Shown one piece after another: positions 16,885 through 25,738 of a DNA stretch of 47,075 nucleotides (the stretch's first letter is position 1; each line of letters opens with the position of its first letter). Origin of the DNA: Chlorobiota bacterium (GTDB lineage: Bacteria; Bacteroidota; Bacteroidia; Bacteroidales; F082). The stretch is taken from contig JAADIS010000134.1 of the NCBI GenBank assembly GCA_013151215.1, positions 1-47,075 on the forward strand, in the 5' to 3' direction. The translations under genes and the position numbers were made by a program. Under the pieces are notes generated by a model, which saw only the letters and a program-made list of their open reading frames with translations, was not told the origin of the DNA and made no database searches.

Positions 16885-18414
16885 TTAATCTTTTATTATT
16901 TGATCTGCGAAGTTGTACATTTCCAGGAGTTCATCAACATAGATCCTGTTGTTTGAAAGCCTTGGCACCTTGTTCTGGCCGCCAAGCTTCTCTCTTTTCT
17001 TCATCCAGTTATAAAAAGTTTTACGGGGCGCCGAGGTGATGACAGGTTCTTTAAGAACAAGGCTATGATATCTCTTGGCCTCATAATCAGAGTTCAGCGA
17101 TTTTAGCGCGTTGTCGAAAGTTTCCGTAAAATACTCAATGCTATGTGGCTTGATGTCGAATTCTATTATCCATTCATGAAAAATATCCTCGCCCCTTATC
17201 AAGGGTGCTGCCGTATATTCGTTTATAGTGGAAGATGTCTTCCTACAAGCAATGTTCAATGCTTTTTCCGCATTGTCGATTATAAGTTCCTCGCCAACAA
17301 TGTTGATGAAGTTTTTTGTTCTGCCGGTAATGCTCAGCCTATAGGGCGAAATGGACGTAAAACAAACGGTATCCCCAATCTCATATCGCCATAATCCGGC
17401 ATTTGTTGTAATTACCATGGCATAATTTACGCCTAATTCAACCTCGCTGAGCGAAATTGCTTTTTCTTTATTGTTCAAATCCGATACCGGAATAAACTCA
17501 TAAAAAATACCATAATCAAGCATTAGCAAAATATCGTCGCTGTCCAGTTGGTCCTGAATGCCGAAAAACCCTTCTGATGCGTTATAAGTATTGAAATACT
17601 GCATCTTTGCTGATTTGATGATGGATTCGTATTGGGGACGGTAGGGCTCGAAATTCACTCCGCCATGAAAAAAGACTTCCAGGTTGGGCCATACTTCGTC
17701 CAGGGTTTGTATTTTTCCTTTCTCAAGTATTTTCCTGATCAGGACCAGCATCCATGAAGGTACTCCCGATAGGCTTGTAACATCATGGTTCAGAGTTGAT
17801 TCAACCATAAGTTCCAGCTTGTTTTCCCATTCGTCCATGAGTGCTATGCTTAGGCTTGGCGTCCGCATAAACTCCGCCCAAAAAGGAAGGTTGTTCATTA
17901 ATATGGCCGATAAGTCGCCTTCGTAGTAAGAGGTGTTGCTAACTTCTTGTATGTTGCCGCTGCCGCCCATTACAAGGCTCTTGCCTTCGAACAGCTTCGA
18001 TCCGGGAACTAAATTGAAATAAATCGAAAGCATGTCCTTGCCCCCTTTATAGTGGCAGTTTATCAAAGAATCCTCGCTTACAGGTATGAATTTGCTCTTG
18101 GAATCGGTTGTGCCTGATGATTTTGCAAAACCTATTATCTCTCCGGGCCATAAGATGTTTTCCTCGCCGTTCCGCAGCCTGTCGATATATGATTTTATGT
18201 CTTCGTAAGTGCTTATTGGAACGCGCTGTTTAAACTCCTGAGTTGATTTAATACTTTTATAATCGTATTTTTTTCCGAAATAAGTGTTCCGCGAAGTGTT
18301 GATAAGTTTCTTCAACAACTCCTCCTGCACCTCGTTGGGGTATTTTTTAAACAACTCGATCTGATGAATACGTTTCTTCATCAACCAGTTAAGTACGGAA
18401 CTGATAATCGTCAT
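16885..18414 (-). CDS. GH3 family acyl-adenylating protein
   Basis: A 509-aa protein of the GH3 (auxin-responsive promoter) family, an ANL-superfamily adenylating enzyme. Motifs include the ATP-binding loop FAKSSGTTDSKSKFIPVS, YFNTYNASEGFFGIQDQ, WRYEIGDTV and the hinge segment ITGRTKNFINIVGEEL. Plant GH3 enzymes join amino acids to hormones, but the bacterial substrates are unknown. It heads an operon with a deoxynucleoside kinase and kdsB, which gives no clear clue. Confidence 0.88.
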   Translation of the reverse strand: MTIISSVLNWLMKKRIHQIELFKKYPNEVQEELLKKLINTSRNTYFGKKYDYKSIKSTQEFKQRVPISTYEDIKSYIDRLRNGEENILWPGEIIGFAKSSGTTDSKSKFIPVSEDSLINCHYKGGKDMLSIYFNLVPGSKLFEGKSLVMGGSGNIQEVSNTSYYEGDLSAILMNNLPFWAEFMRTPSLSIALMDEWENKLELMVESTLNHDVTSLSGVPSWMLVLIRKILEKGKIQTLDEVWPNLEVFFHGGVNFEPYRPQYESIIKSAKMQYFNTYNASEGFFGIQDQLDSDDILLMLDYGIFYEFIPVSDLNNKEKAISLSEVELGVNYAMVITTNAGLWRYEIGDTVCFTSISPYRLSITGRTKNFINIVGEELIIDNAEKALNIACRKTSSTINEYTAAPLIRGEDIFHEWIIEFDIKPHSIEYFTETFDNALKSLNSDYEAKRYHSLVLKEPVITSAPRKTFYNWMKKREKLGGQNKVPRLSNNRIYVDELLEMYNFADQIIKD

Positions 18415-18436
18415 CCGGCAATTTTTGTTTAGTCAT

Positions 18437-18444
18437 CAAAATTA
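18437..18444 (-). promoter_or_regulatory. -7 box for the GH3 operon
   Basis: Minus-strand TAATTTTG, 22 bases before the GH3 start at 18414. It is back-to-back with the ispE box. Confidence 0.45.
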
Positions 18445-18464
18445 TAAGAAAAAGCTTTTATTTC

Positions 18465-18472
18465 TAACTTTG
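18465..18472 (+). promoter_or_regulatory. -7 box for ispE
   Basis: TAACTTTG, 21 bases before the ispE ATG at 18494. An ATG at 18489 opens only a two-codon frame (ATG GCA TGA) overlapping the real start. Confidence 0.45.
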
Positions 18473-18493
18473 TTGATAATTTAAATTTATGGC

Positions 18494-19297
18494 ATGATTT
18501 GTTTTCCGAACGCTAAAATCAATCTGGGTTTAAGAATTCTGCAAAAACGCGATGATGGGTTTCATGATATCCAGTCCTGTATTGTCCCCATTCCCCTTTG
18601 TGATGTTATGGAAATTCATGAGTCAGGACAATTTAAGATTGAAGTCTTTGGTGCCGTTATGGGGGCTAACCCCAAAGACAACATTATCTATAAAACCTGG
18701 GAAAAGCTTAACGATTCGTTCGATATCCCGGCTTTTGAGGTGAAGCTAATAAAAAACATCCCTTTACAGTCGGGCCTGGGTGGTGGCTCGTCCGATGCTG
18801 CCTTTTTCCTGAAAGAAGTTAATGCCGCTTATGGGCTTGGTATTACTGACGATGGAATGGAAATGTTTCTGGAAAGCCTTGGAAGCGACTGCCCTTTTTT
18901 CGTCAGGAACCGTATTGCGATGGCATATTCTAAAGGTGAGGCCTTAAAAGGCTGCGAGCTTGACTTGAGCGGTCTTCATCTAACAATAATAAAACCCGAC
19001 CATAATATTTCAACTTCCACTGCCTATGGGAAGGTCGTTCCAAACTCGCATGAGAAACCACTTTCGGAATTGCTGAAATTACCTCTTCCAACATGGAAGG
19101 ACAATGTTTTCAACGATTTTGAAAAAACTGTCGTCGCACAAATGCCTGAATTGAGTTCGATAAAGGGCTTATTGTATGATTCAGGTGCCGAATATGTTTC
19201 GTTGAGCGGGTCGGGCTCCGCTATCTATGCGCTGTCGGTCGATAAACTGGATGTTTCAGGCGTTGGTGGCGGCTTTATCAGGCAAGCTGCATTTTAA
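18494..19297 (+). CDS. ispE: 4-diphosphocytidyl-2-C-methyl-D-erythritol kinase
   Basis: A 267-aa GHMP kinase of the MEP isoprenoid pathway that phosphorylates CDP-ME. All three GHMP motifs are present: FPNAKINLGL at the N-terminus, the ATP loop PLQSGLGGGSSDAA, and LSGSGSAIYAL near the C-terminus. It is slightly shorter than the E. coli enzyme because the C-terminal tail is reduced. It ends five bases before the stop of the convergent membrane protein gene. Confidence 0.95.
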   Translation: MICFPNAKINLGLRILQKRDDGFHDIQSCIVPIPLCDVMEIHESGQFKIEVFGAVMGANPKDNIIYKTWEKLNDSFDIPAFEVKLIKNIPLQSGLGGGSSDAAFFLKEVNAAYGLGITDDGMEMFLESLGSDCPFFVRNRIAMAYSKGEALKGCELDLSGLHLTIIKPDHNISTSTAYGKVVPNSHEKPLSELLKLPLPTWKDNVFNDFEKTVVAQMPELSSIKGLLYDSGAEYVSLSGSGSAIYALSVDKLDVSGVGGGFIRQAAF

Positions 19298-19302
19298 TAA
19301 AT

Positions 19303-19989
19303 CTATGCGTCCCCAGGAATTATTTCCTTATTGTATCCTATATCAACAGAATGATAAAAGGACGCGAAGGCGGCGTTTATCCACATACTTGCAGGGATTA
19401 TGCCCACCAGTAATGCCAATAAGCCTAATATAACTATGGGTATTGAGAGTAGAAACATCATGAAAATTGTAATGGCATGGCCATTCGTCATTGCCCAGCT
19501 TGTTTTTATTGCATCAATAGCCGTAAGTTGTTTGTCTATCACCAAATATGGGACAAATGAGAGCCTGCAAGCAAAAATAATCCCGGGCACTATTAATAGA
19601 ACAAGCCCGATCCCTATTATGACTATTCTGAACATTCCTGCAAGCATTACGTTAAGATATATATAGTCAAATCCTTTGAATGCATCGGCTATGTTAAAGG
19701 CCTCTCCTATAACTAGTTGTAAATTAACGTAATTGATGCCAAAAAAATATGGCATTACTATTAAAACAGAGAATAATATGCCTATTAACCCGTATGAAAC
19801 GCTATTGCCATGCAGCCCATAATCGCTGCCTCTTATAAAGTATTGAACAATAATTTGAAAGGCCACTCCCAACAAGGTTATTAACAATAAATTGCCAAAC
19901 TTGCTATTAATTAAATCCCAACCTATATTAAATGATGTTCCTACTGTGGAATTAAAAGGTTCTTTAGGCTTAAACGCATTTGTGTCCAT
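19303..19989 (-). CDS. Multi-pass membrane protein of unknown function
   Basis: A 228-aa protein with about five or six hydrophobic segments, starting near residues 35, 65, 115 and 170. A short soluble head precedes them (PFNSTVGTSFNIGWDLINSKFGN). The loop FACRLSFVPYLVIDKQLTAIDAIKTSWAMT resembles the glycerophosphodiester phosphodiesterase membrane-domain/DUF975 class, whose members share a P(Y/F)xxxD...A(I/L)xxSW(xL/M)T pattern. No catalytic residues are evident. It is monocistronic and divergent from the peroxiredoxin gene. Confidence 0.7.
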   Translation of the reverse strand: MDTNAFKPKEPFNSTVGTSFNIGWDLINSKFGNLLLITLLGVAFQIIVQYFIRGSDYGLHGNSVSYGLIGILFSVLIVMPYFFGINYVNLQLVIGEAFNIADAFKGFDYIYLNVMLAGMFRIVIIGIGLVLLIVPGIIFACRLSFVPYLVIDKQLTAIDAIKTSWAMTNGHAITIFMMFLLSIPIVILGLLALLVGIIPASMWINAAFASFYHSVDIGYNKEIIPGDA

Positions 19990-20010
19990 AGGTTTATGTT
20001 TTATAATTCA

Positions 20011-20018
20011 CAAATATA
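20011..20018 (-). promoter_or_regulatory. -7 box for the membrane protein gene
   Basis: Minus-strand TATATTTG, 21 bases before the ATG at 19989. Confidence 0.5.
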
Positions 20019-20065
20019 ATTATGATTTCTTAATAAACTTCATATTCCTTATTTAAAATAATTCT

Positions 20066-20073
20066 TAATTTTG
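20066..20073 (+). promoter_or_regulatory. -7 box for the peroxiredoxin gene
   Basis: TAATTTTG, 24 bases before the ATG at 20098. Confidence 0.5.
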
Positions 20074-20097
20074 CAAAAAACTTTAAAATAAATAAAT

Positions 20098-20730
20098 ATG
20101 GGAGTATTAGTGGGGAAAAAAGCCCCTTTATTCGAGGCCAACGCTGTTGTTAACGGCGGTGAGTTTGCCGAAAAATTTTCGCTTGAGCAGTATATAGGCA
20201 AAAAACATGTTGTTTTCTTTTTCTATCCTTTGGACTTTACCTTTGTTTGTCCTACGGAAATAATTGCGTTTCAGGAAAAAATGGATGAATTTGAGAAAAG
20301 GAACGTTGCTGTTGTCGGATGTTCGATCGACTCGCAATTTTCGCATTGGGCATGGCTGAACACCGAGAAGAAAGACGGAGGTATCAAGGGAGTGAAATTC
20401 CCATTGGTTGCCGATCTTTCAAAAACTATTGCCGAGAACTACGATGTATTAGCCGGCGAATATGATTATAACGAAGATGGTGAAATGGAATTCCATGGCG
20501 ATGCTGTTGCTTACAGGGGTTTGTTCTTGATCGATAAGCAAGGAATCGTCCGTCATCAGGTTGTTAACGATCTTCCTCTTGGACGTAGCGTTGATGAGGC
20601 ATTGCGCATGGTTGACGCGCTTCAGTTTTTTGAGGAGAACGGCGAAGTTTGCCCTGCCGACTGGCATCCTGGCGACGACGCCATGGTTGCTGACGCCGCA
20701 GGTGTTGCTAAATATTTGAGCGAGCACTAG
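20098..20730 (+). CDS. Typical 2-Cys peroxiredoxin (AhpC/TSA family)
   Basis: A 210-aa thiol peroxidase. The peroxidatic Cys51 is in FYPLDFTFVCPTE, the resolving Cys185 in NGEVCPADW, and the conserved Arg in VNDLPLGRSVDEALR. An acidic insertion around residues 121-135 (YDYNEDGEMEF) is seen. The final helix (YLSEH) indicates the sensitive-type C-terminus is short. It removes peroxide using thioredoxin or AhpF electrons; no reductase gene is adjacent. A strong bidirectional terminator follows. Confidence 0.95.
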   Translation: MGVLVGKKAPLFEANAVVNGGEFAEKFSLEQYIGKKHVVFFFYPLDFTFVCPTEIIAFQEKMDEFEKRNVAVVGCSIDSQFSHWAWLNTEKKDGGIKGVKFPLVADLSKTIAENYDVLAGEYDYNEDGEMEFHGDAVAYRGLFLIDKQGIVRHQVVNDLPLGRSVDEALRMVDALQFFEENGEVCPADWHPGDDAMVADAAGVAKYLSEH

Positions 20731-20751
20731 GTAATCGCACATAAAAGATTA

Positions 20752-20786
20752 GAAAAAGGCAGCTGTTTACCGCTGCCTTTTCTATT
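20752..20786. terminator. Bidirectional terminator between peroxiredoxin and PAP2 genes
   Basis: A-run, GGCAGC (20758-20763), eight-base loop, GCTGCC (20772-20777), T-run. It serves both convergent transcripts. Confidence 0.8.
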
Positions 20787-21603
20787 TTATATGATAAACC
20801 AACGACAGTCCCCCGGCCCCGGAAATCCCCATCGAGAAGTTGGGGTTGCTGTTGAAAACAAAATAAACCGCCTTACCTATACCATAACCCAGGGCTGCGG
20901 CAATAAAAACGTCGGAAGCCCAGTGTTTGTCGTCGTAAATTCGCTGAAGCCCAACACCGCCGGCAATTGAATATGATAAGATTCCCACCCATGGCTTGTC
21001 GTTGTAAACCGACGAAACGAATGAAGCAAGAGAAAAGACTGTTATTGTGTGCCCCGATGGAAAAGAAGTATGTTCAAAGCCCTTAAACGGGCCTTCCCAT
21101 AGCCTTGGGTTTGCCGGGACGTCCTGATATGGGCGATGCCTGTGAGTTAAATGCTTCAATATCTCAACGGTAATCCCGCTGATGACAAACGCCTGTGCAG
21201 CCCCCAAGGCTAATCTTTGCGCTTGTTGGTCCTTTGAGGCCAGTCCGTAAATATAAATCCCGCCAAACAAAGCTACAGGATAAACCCCGCTTCCCCAGGG
21301 CTCGAAAAAATATCTGGACGCAAGATCTGCCGATGAGGATTTGTTGCTTTGGAAGAATGTCCTGATTTCATTGTCGAAAGCATAGATAGCAACTCCTCCC
21401 GCTATAATTGCCCCACTTGCCGCCCATTGCTTTCCGTTCCATCTTTTGGGAAATGAGACTAATCGTTTTGAGACGGTCAGGTAAGATTTAAAATACTCCT
21501 TGTCAGGCTTGTGTGAGTAAGCGGAAAAATTGCCCCTTTGTGAGAGCACTTCTGTTTGCAACAAAGTTGTCATCAATAGAAAAAGAAGGCTCATTTTTTT
21601 CAT
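20782..21603 (-). CDS. PAP2 family phosphatase with signal peptide
   Basis: A 273-aa protein with an N-terminal signal peptide (MKKMSLLFLLMTTLLQTEVL) and several membrane segments. The three PAP2 motifs are complete: K(x6)RP as KHLTHRHRPYQ, PSGH as TSFPSGHTIT, and SR(x5)HxxxD as QRIYDDKHWASDV, with Gln in place of Ser. Relatives dephosphorylate undecaprenyl pyrophosphate, phosphatidic acid or lipid A. Which one applies is unknown. It is the last gene of the kinase/regulator/mazG operon, ten bases after mazG. Confidence 0.9.
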   Translation of the reverse strand: MKKMSLLFLLMTTLLQTEVLSQRGNFSAYSHKPDKEYFKSYLTVSKRLVSFPKRWNGKQWAASGAIIAGGVAIYAFDNEIRTFFQSNKSSSADLASRYFFEPWGSGVYPVALFGGIYIYGLASKDQQAQRLALGAAQAFVISGITVEILKHLTHRHRPYQDVPANPRLWEGPFKGFEHTSFPSGHTITVFSLASFVSSVYNDKPWVGILSYSIAGGVGLQRIYDDKHWASDVFIAAALGYGIGKAVYFVFNSNPNFSMGISGAGGLSLVYHIK

Positions 21604-21613
21604 GATGATGTTT

Positions 21614-22405
21614 TTACTCCATTTTTTTTGCCTTGTTCCAGTAAGAGTCCATTTCCTGGAGGCTCAAATCTTCAATTTTATGGCCGTCTTTTTCAGATTC
21701 GGTTTCAATATATTGAAAGCGTTTTATGAATTTTTTATTTGTTCTTTCCAGGGCATCTTCGGGGTTTATGCCGATATATCTGGCATAATTGGTTATGGCG
21801 AACAGCAAGTCGCCCAGTTCATTCTCGATTTTTGATTTTCGGGAATTACTATCGACTTCATATTTCAATTCGTTGAGCTCTTCGATAACTTTGTCCCAAA
21901 CGTCTTCTCTTTTTTTCCATTCAAACCCGACGCCCTTGACTTTTTCCTGAATTCTAAACGCTTTTATTAGTGGTGGCATGGATTTAGGCACTCCCTCTAG
22001 AACTGACTTCTTGCCTTCTTTTAGTTTAAGCTTTTCCCAATTGTTCAGGACGTCCCTTGCGTCGCTCACATCGGCATCGCCATAAATATGCGGATGACGG
22101 AATATTAGTTTTTCGCTAATACTGTCGAGGACGTCCTTGATATCGAAGTCGTTGGTTTCGGATCCGATCTTGGCATAGAAAACCAGGTGAAGCATTAAAT
22201 CGCCAAGCTCCTTTTTGATTTCAGGCATGTTTTTGTCCAATATGGCATCGGATAGCTCGTAAACTTCCTCTATTGTTAAATGGCGCAGCGAATCAAAGTC
22301 TTGTTCTTTGTCCCATGGGCATCCCTTTCTGAGGTCGTCCATTATTTTTAAGAGCCTTGCAAAGGCGTCCAGTTTTTCTTGCATTTGATTATTATTAATC
22401 TTCAT
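21614..22405 (-). CDS. mazG: Nucleoside triphosphate pyrophosphohydrolase MazG
   Basis: About 263 aa with two MazG domains. The first has the signature GCPWDKEQDFDSLRHLTIEE and EExxE/ExxD metal ligands (EEVYELSDAI, KKELGDLMLHLVFY). The second has EELNELKYEV and ENELGDLLFAITNYARY. The enzyme hydrolyses NTPs to NMPs and pyrophosphate, cleaning the pool or lowering ppGpp. Two starts are possible: the ATG at 22405, which overlaps the response-regulator gene by 11 bases, and MQEKLD at 22384. Confidence 0.94.
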   Translation of the reverse strand: MKINNNQMQEKLDAFARLLKIMDDLRKGCPWDKEQDFDSLRHLTIEEVYELSDAILDKNMPEIKKELGDLMLHLVFYAKIGSETNDFDIKDVLDSISEKLIFRHPHIYGDADVSDARDVLNNWEKLKLKEGKKSVLEGVPKSMPPLIKAFRIQEKVKGVGFEWKKREDVWDKVIEELNELKYEVDSNSRKSKIENELGDLLFAITNYARYIGINPEDALERTNKKFIKRFQYIETESEKDGHKIEDLSLQEMDSYWNKAKKME

Positions 22406-22781
22406 CTTCCATAATAGCAATCAAATCGGGGCCTTTATATGGTTTTGCAAGGTAGTCGTCAAGACCGGCCTCAAGAAATTTCTGTTCATCCCCGGGCATG
22501 GCAAATGCCGTAACGGCTATTATTTTTATACGTTCCCAGCCGTTCTTGCTTTCAAGTTGTCGTATCTCCTTGGTACATTCTATACCATCCATTATGGGCA
22601 TTTGAATATCCATTAAAACCAGGTCGTATTCATTTTGCTCATATTTTTCCAGCCCTATCTTTCCGTTCTCGGCAACATCGGCAGTATAACCGTTCATTTT
22701 TAAAACTGCCAGTGCGAATTTCTGGTTTAGAAGGTTGTCCTCAACCAGTAAAATATGCTTTATTTTCACTCTCGATTTCAT
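22395..22781 (-). CDS. Single-domain response regulator (CheY-like)
   Basis: About 128 aa consisting of a receiver domain only. The acidic pair and phospho-acceptor are in LLVEDNLLN and LVLMDIQMPIMDG. The switch Thr is in IAVTAFAM and the conserved Lys in YLAKPYKG. There is no output domain, so it must act by protein contact or as a relay in a phosphorelay. The ATG at 22781 is chosen because the longer frame begins with TTG right at the kinase stop. It sits directly after the histidine kinase, its likely partner. Confidence 0.93.
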   Translation of the reverse strand: MKSRVKIKHILLVEDNLLNQKFALAVLKMNGYTADVAENGKIGLEKYEQNEYDLVLMDIQMPIMDGIECTKEIRQLESKNGWERIKIIAVTAFAMPGDEQKFLEAGLDDYLAKPYKGPDLIAIMEDED

Positions 22782-22799
22782 GAAGTAAATATATAACAA

Positions 22800-24377
22800 C
22801 TATTCGTTAGTTGGTAATGTAAAACTAAAAATTGTTCCTTGTCCTTTCATCCGGTTAACCCAAATCTCTCCTCCATTCTTTAAAACAAACTCCTTGGCAA
22901 GTATTAAACCAAGCCCTGTCCCTTTCTCATTGCGGGTTCCGGAGGTTTTTATGTTTTCGTCTATTTTGAATAATTTGTCGATGGCATCATCACTAATACC
23001 AACACCGGTATCGATAACCGACACCATAACCCTTGATTCCAATTCTTCGGTTTCTATGATAACTTCCCCTTTTTCCGTAAATTTTATTGCGTTCGACACC
23101 AAATTCCGCAGCACCGTCTTTACCATATATGAGTCGGCAAAAACATAAGTACGATACTTTACTTTTGATAAAAGCCTGATGTTTTTTGCTGCAGCTTGTG
23201 TCCTGCTAAGGATGATTACGTCGTTAATAAGCGTGCTCAGGTCAAAATTGTCAGGTTTAAAATCTATTTTGCCCATTTGGGTCCTCGACCATTCCAGGAT
23301 GTTTTCGAGCAGGTTATAGGTCGAGTCGGCGGCCAGGCTGATATTTTCCAGGTAATCAAGTCTTTCGTCCTTGGTGAGGGTGTCGTACTGGCTCAACAAC
23401 AAACTCGTATAACCCATAATAGCGTTAAACGGGTTTTTTAGGTCGTGGGCAATTATAGAGAAGAACCTGTCTTTTGTAGCATTGGCTTCATTTAATTCTG
23501 CCTCTCTCTTCTTCAACTGCCTTATAACGGTTTTTTCCCTGGTAATATCGTTGGTAATGGATGTGAAATGTGTAATTTGTCCATTGGCATCAAAAATGGG
23601 CGACACAAGTGCCTTTTCCCAGTAAAACTCACCATTTTTCTTGACACACTTAAATTCGCCTTCCCATTTTTTGCCGGTTTTGAGATAATTCCAGAACTCC
23701 TCCGATTCGGATATTTTAAATTCTTTAGGGTTGAGCATCCTGACATTCATGCCTATAGCCTCTTCCATGCTGTAGCCGGTTTGTTCGCAAAAGGCATTGT
23801 TCGCATAATCGATAATGCCTTCCGTATCAAAAATAAATATTACGGCATTGCTTTGCTCAATCGAGACGCGCAATTTCCTAATGGTTTCCAGGTTTTTCTT
23901 TTTTGAGCTTATATCAGTCCCGATTCCCAATATCGCGCTCTCCCCGTTATATTTGGTCAAGCTCAAATGAAGGATGAAATATCTTGTTGTACCGTTTTTG
24001 TTTATGGCCTTAATTTCATATTCGTCAGGCACGTTCTTGCCCGATAGTCTTTTGTCGGCCCTTTTCCGGGCAATTAATTCGTCTTCGGGACTAACCAGGT
24101 CGAATATCGACATTTCTTTCAGCTCGTCCAAAGTGAACCCCGACATTTCTATAAATCGCTTATTGGCAAAAAGTATCTTCCCGTCTTTTTGGATAAACAT
24201 TATGTTCGGGCTTTCTTCAACAACCAATTTGTATTTTTCCTCGCTTTGAAGCAGTTTCTCATTTAAATCCGATAATTTTTTGTTGTTCCTCTTTCTCAGA
24301 TAATTAGCATAGGCAATGATAATAAACGCTATAATCAAGCCGGCTATTATTATTGTTGAGAAACTAATATGAAACAT
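22800..24377 (-). CDS. PAS-domain sensor histidine kinase
   Basis: About 525 aa. One membrane helix near the N-terminus (ISFSTIIIAGLIIAFIIIAY) is followed by two PAS domains (SEEKYKLVVEESPNIMF and SIEQSNAVIFIFDTEGII, each with a PAC tail). The HisKA domain has phospho-acceptor His in FFSIIAHDLKNPFNAIMGY. The ATPase domain has N box LRNLVSNAIKFT, G1 VIDTGVGIS and G2 GTGLGLILAKEF. No receiver is fused; the separate CheY-like protein downstream supplies it. The ATG at 24377 gives a start right before the membrane helix. Confidence 0.93.
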   Translation of the reverse strand: MFHISFSTIIIAGLIIAFIIIAYANYLRKRNNKKLSDLNEKLLQSEEKYKLVVEESPNIMFIQKDGKILFANKRFIEMSGFTLDELKEMSIFDLVSPEDELIARKRADKRLSGKNVPDEYEIKAINKNGTTRYFILHLSLTKYNGESAILGIGTDISSKKKNLETIRKLRVSIEQSNAVIFIFDTEGIIDYANNAFCEQTGYSMEEAIGMNVRMLNPKEFKISESEEFWNYLKTGKKWEGEFKCVKKNGEFYWEKALVSPIFDANGQITHFTSITNDITREKTVIRQLKKREAELNEANATKDRFFSIIAHDLKNPFNAIMGYTSLLLSQYDTLTKDERLDYLENISLAADSTYNLLENILEWSRTQMGKIDFKPDNFDLSTLINDVIILSRTQAAAKNIRLLSKVKYRTYVFADSYMVKTVLRNLVSNAIKFTEKGEVIIETEELESRVMVSVIDTGVGISDDAIDKLFKIDENIKTSGTRNEKGTGLGLILAKEFVLKNGGEIWVNRMKGQGTIFSFTLPTNE

Positions 24378-24432
24378 AAATATTTGTGTTGTCGAATTCG
24401 CTGCAATATACAATTTTTGTACGAATTTGGAT

Positions 24433-24440
24433 TACATTTG
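24433..24440 (+). promoter_or_regulatory. -7 box for the PagL-like gene
   Basis: TACATTTG, 34 bases before the ATG at 24475. No good -33 partner at the usual distance. Confidence 0.4.
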
Positions 24441-24474
24441 CAATAGTGATTAAGGAAAAAATTATCCCTGAAAG

Positions 24475-25632
24475 ATGATAAAAAAAATATTCGTTTTCAT
24501 AACATTGTTTCTTGTGGTCAGTGGAGGCGGGATGTTGGGCGGGAATATTTTAAAGAAAAACAACATTCAGCTGGAAGCTAGGTTGCACTATGGGTTTCTT
24601 TTAAGTCAACATCTTGAATTAGAGAGATTTAACTCTCATTTCCCAATGTTTGAAATTAGCTTGCAAAAGGCTACTTTTGGACAAGGGAGATGGGAAAAGA
24701 AGTATGATTATCCTCTGCTGGGGACTAGCTTTCTATATAATGACATAGGTGGGTATAAAGAAATAGGGAATGCCTATGCTATTTTCCCTTATATCAACTT
24801 CCCCTTGTTCAGGGACGATAAGAGCACTTATAACTTCAGGCTTGGTTTGGGCTTGGCATATCTGGAAAACAAATTTGACAACATTAACAATTACAAAAAC
24901 TTTGCAATAGGTTCCCATCTAAATATAGCAGCCAATCTGCAGCTTGAATATCGTAGGCAAATAAGCAAGCGGTTAACATTTTCGTTTGCCACCACGCTGA
25001 CTCACTTCTCGAACGGAACAATTAAGACACCTAATTATGGATTAAATCTTTTCACCACTAATATCGCCTTTGCCTACTCGTTGTCGGAGCCTAGGCCTTA
25101 TGGGGGGAGAATGCTTCTCCCGGACTTATATACATTTGAGTTCGATGGCCGTAAATATCTGGAGATAAACGTAATAGTTGTAGTGTCAAACAAAGATATG
25201 TCGCAGGATATCGGAGAACGTTTTATGGTTTATGCTTCTTATTTCAATATAATGAAGAGGGTTTCTTATAAAAGCAAGTTCGGTTTAGGCCTAGATATCA
25301 CAGCGGACCTGTCGGATAAGTATTTCCTTGCCAGGAATCTGGGCCATAGTAGTTCAAGCAATGATTTGTCCTATATAAAAACCGGGATCAGCGGTGCTTA
25401 TGAATTGGTGATTTCGCGAACATCCTTCCTTTTTAACCTTGGCTTGTATATAGGGGGTAAGATCAGAAAACATGGTGATGCCTATCAGCGCCTGACGCTG
25501 AAATATCTAATAAGCAAAAATTTAACCGCTAATCTGGCTCTGAGCACACATGCCGGAACTGCCGATTATATTGGTATCGGTCTAGGATATCGCCTGCGTT
25601 TTATTTATGCGCGCAAGGTGAAACATTATTGA
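24475..25632 (+). CDS. Acyloxyacyl hydrolase / PagL-like lipid A 3-O-deacylase
   Basis: A 385-aa outer-membrane beta-barrel protein with a signal-like N-terminus and alternating hydrophobic strands. The PagL-type active-site motif is TLTHFSNGTIKTPNYGLN, holding the catalytic His and Ser (HFSNG). PagL removes a 3-O-linked acyl chain from lipid A, which lowers immune recognition and stiffens the membrane. This protein is about twice the length of classic PagL, in line with the longer Bacteroidota acyloxyacyl hydrolase family. It is not clustered with lipid A genes. Confidence 0.78.
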   Translation: MIKKIFVFITLFLVVSGGGMLGGNILKKNNIQLEARLHYGFLLSQHLELERFNSHFPMFEISLQKATFGQGRWEKKYDYPLLGTSFLYNDIGGYKEIGNAYAIFPYINFPLFRDDKSTYNFRLGLGLAYLENKFDNINNYKNFAIGSHLNIAANLQLEYRRQISKRLTFSFATTLTHFSNGTIKTPNYGLNLFTTNIAFAYSLSEPRPYGGRMLLPDLYTFEFDGRKYLEINVIVVVSNKDMSQDIGERFMVYASYFNIMKRVSYKSKFGLGLDITADLSDKYFLARNLGHSSSSNDLSYIKTGISGAYELVISRTSFLFNLGLYIGGKIRKHGDAYQRLTLKYLISKNLTANLALSTHAGTADYIGIGLGYRLRFIYARKVKHY

Positions 25633-25738
25633 CAATTATGAATAGTCGTCATAATTCGTTTATTGTAAGTGCTTTGCTGATTTCTTTTTTCAGATCGCGT
25701 TATTTTTTATTTTATATTAGCTTTTTATAAAATCAGTA

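Noticed and set aside
18489-18497. ATG at 18489 as the start of ispE
   Set aside because: It reads ATG GCA TGA and stops at once; the ispE frame begins at the ATG at 18494.
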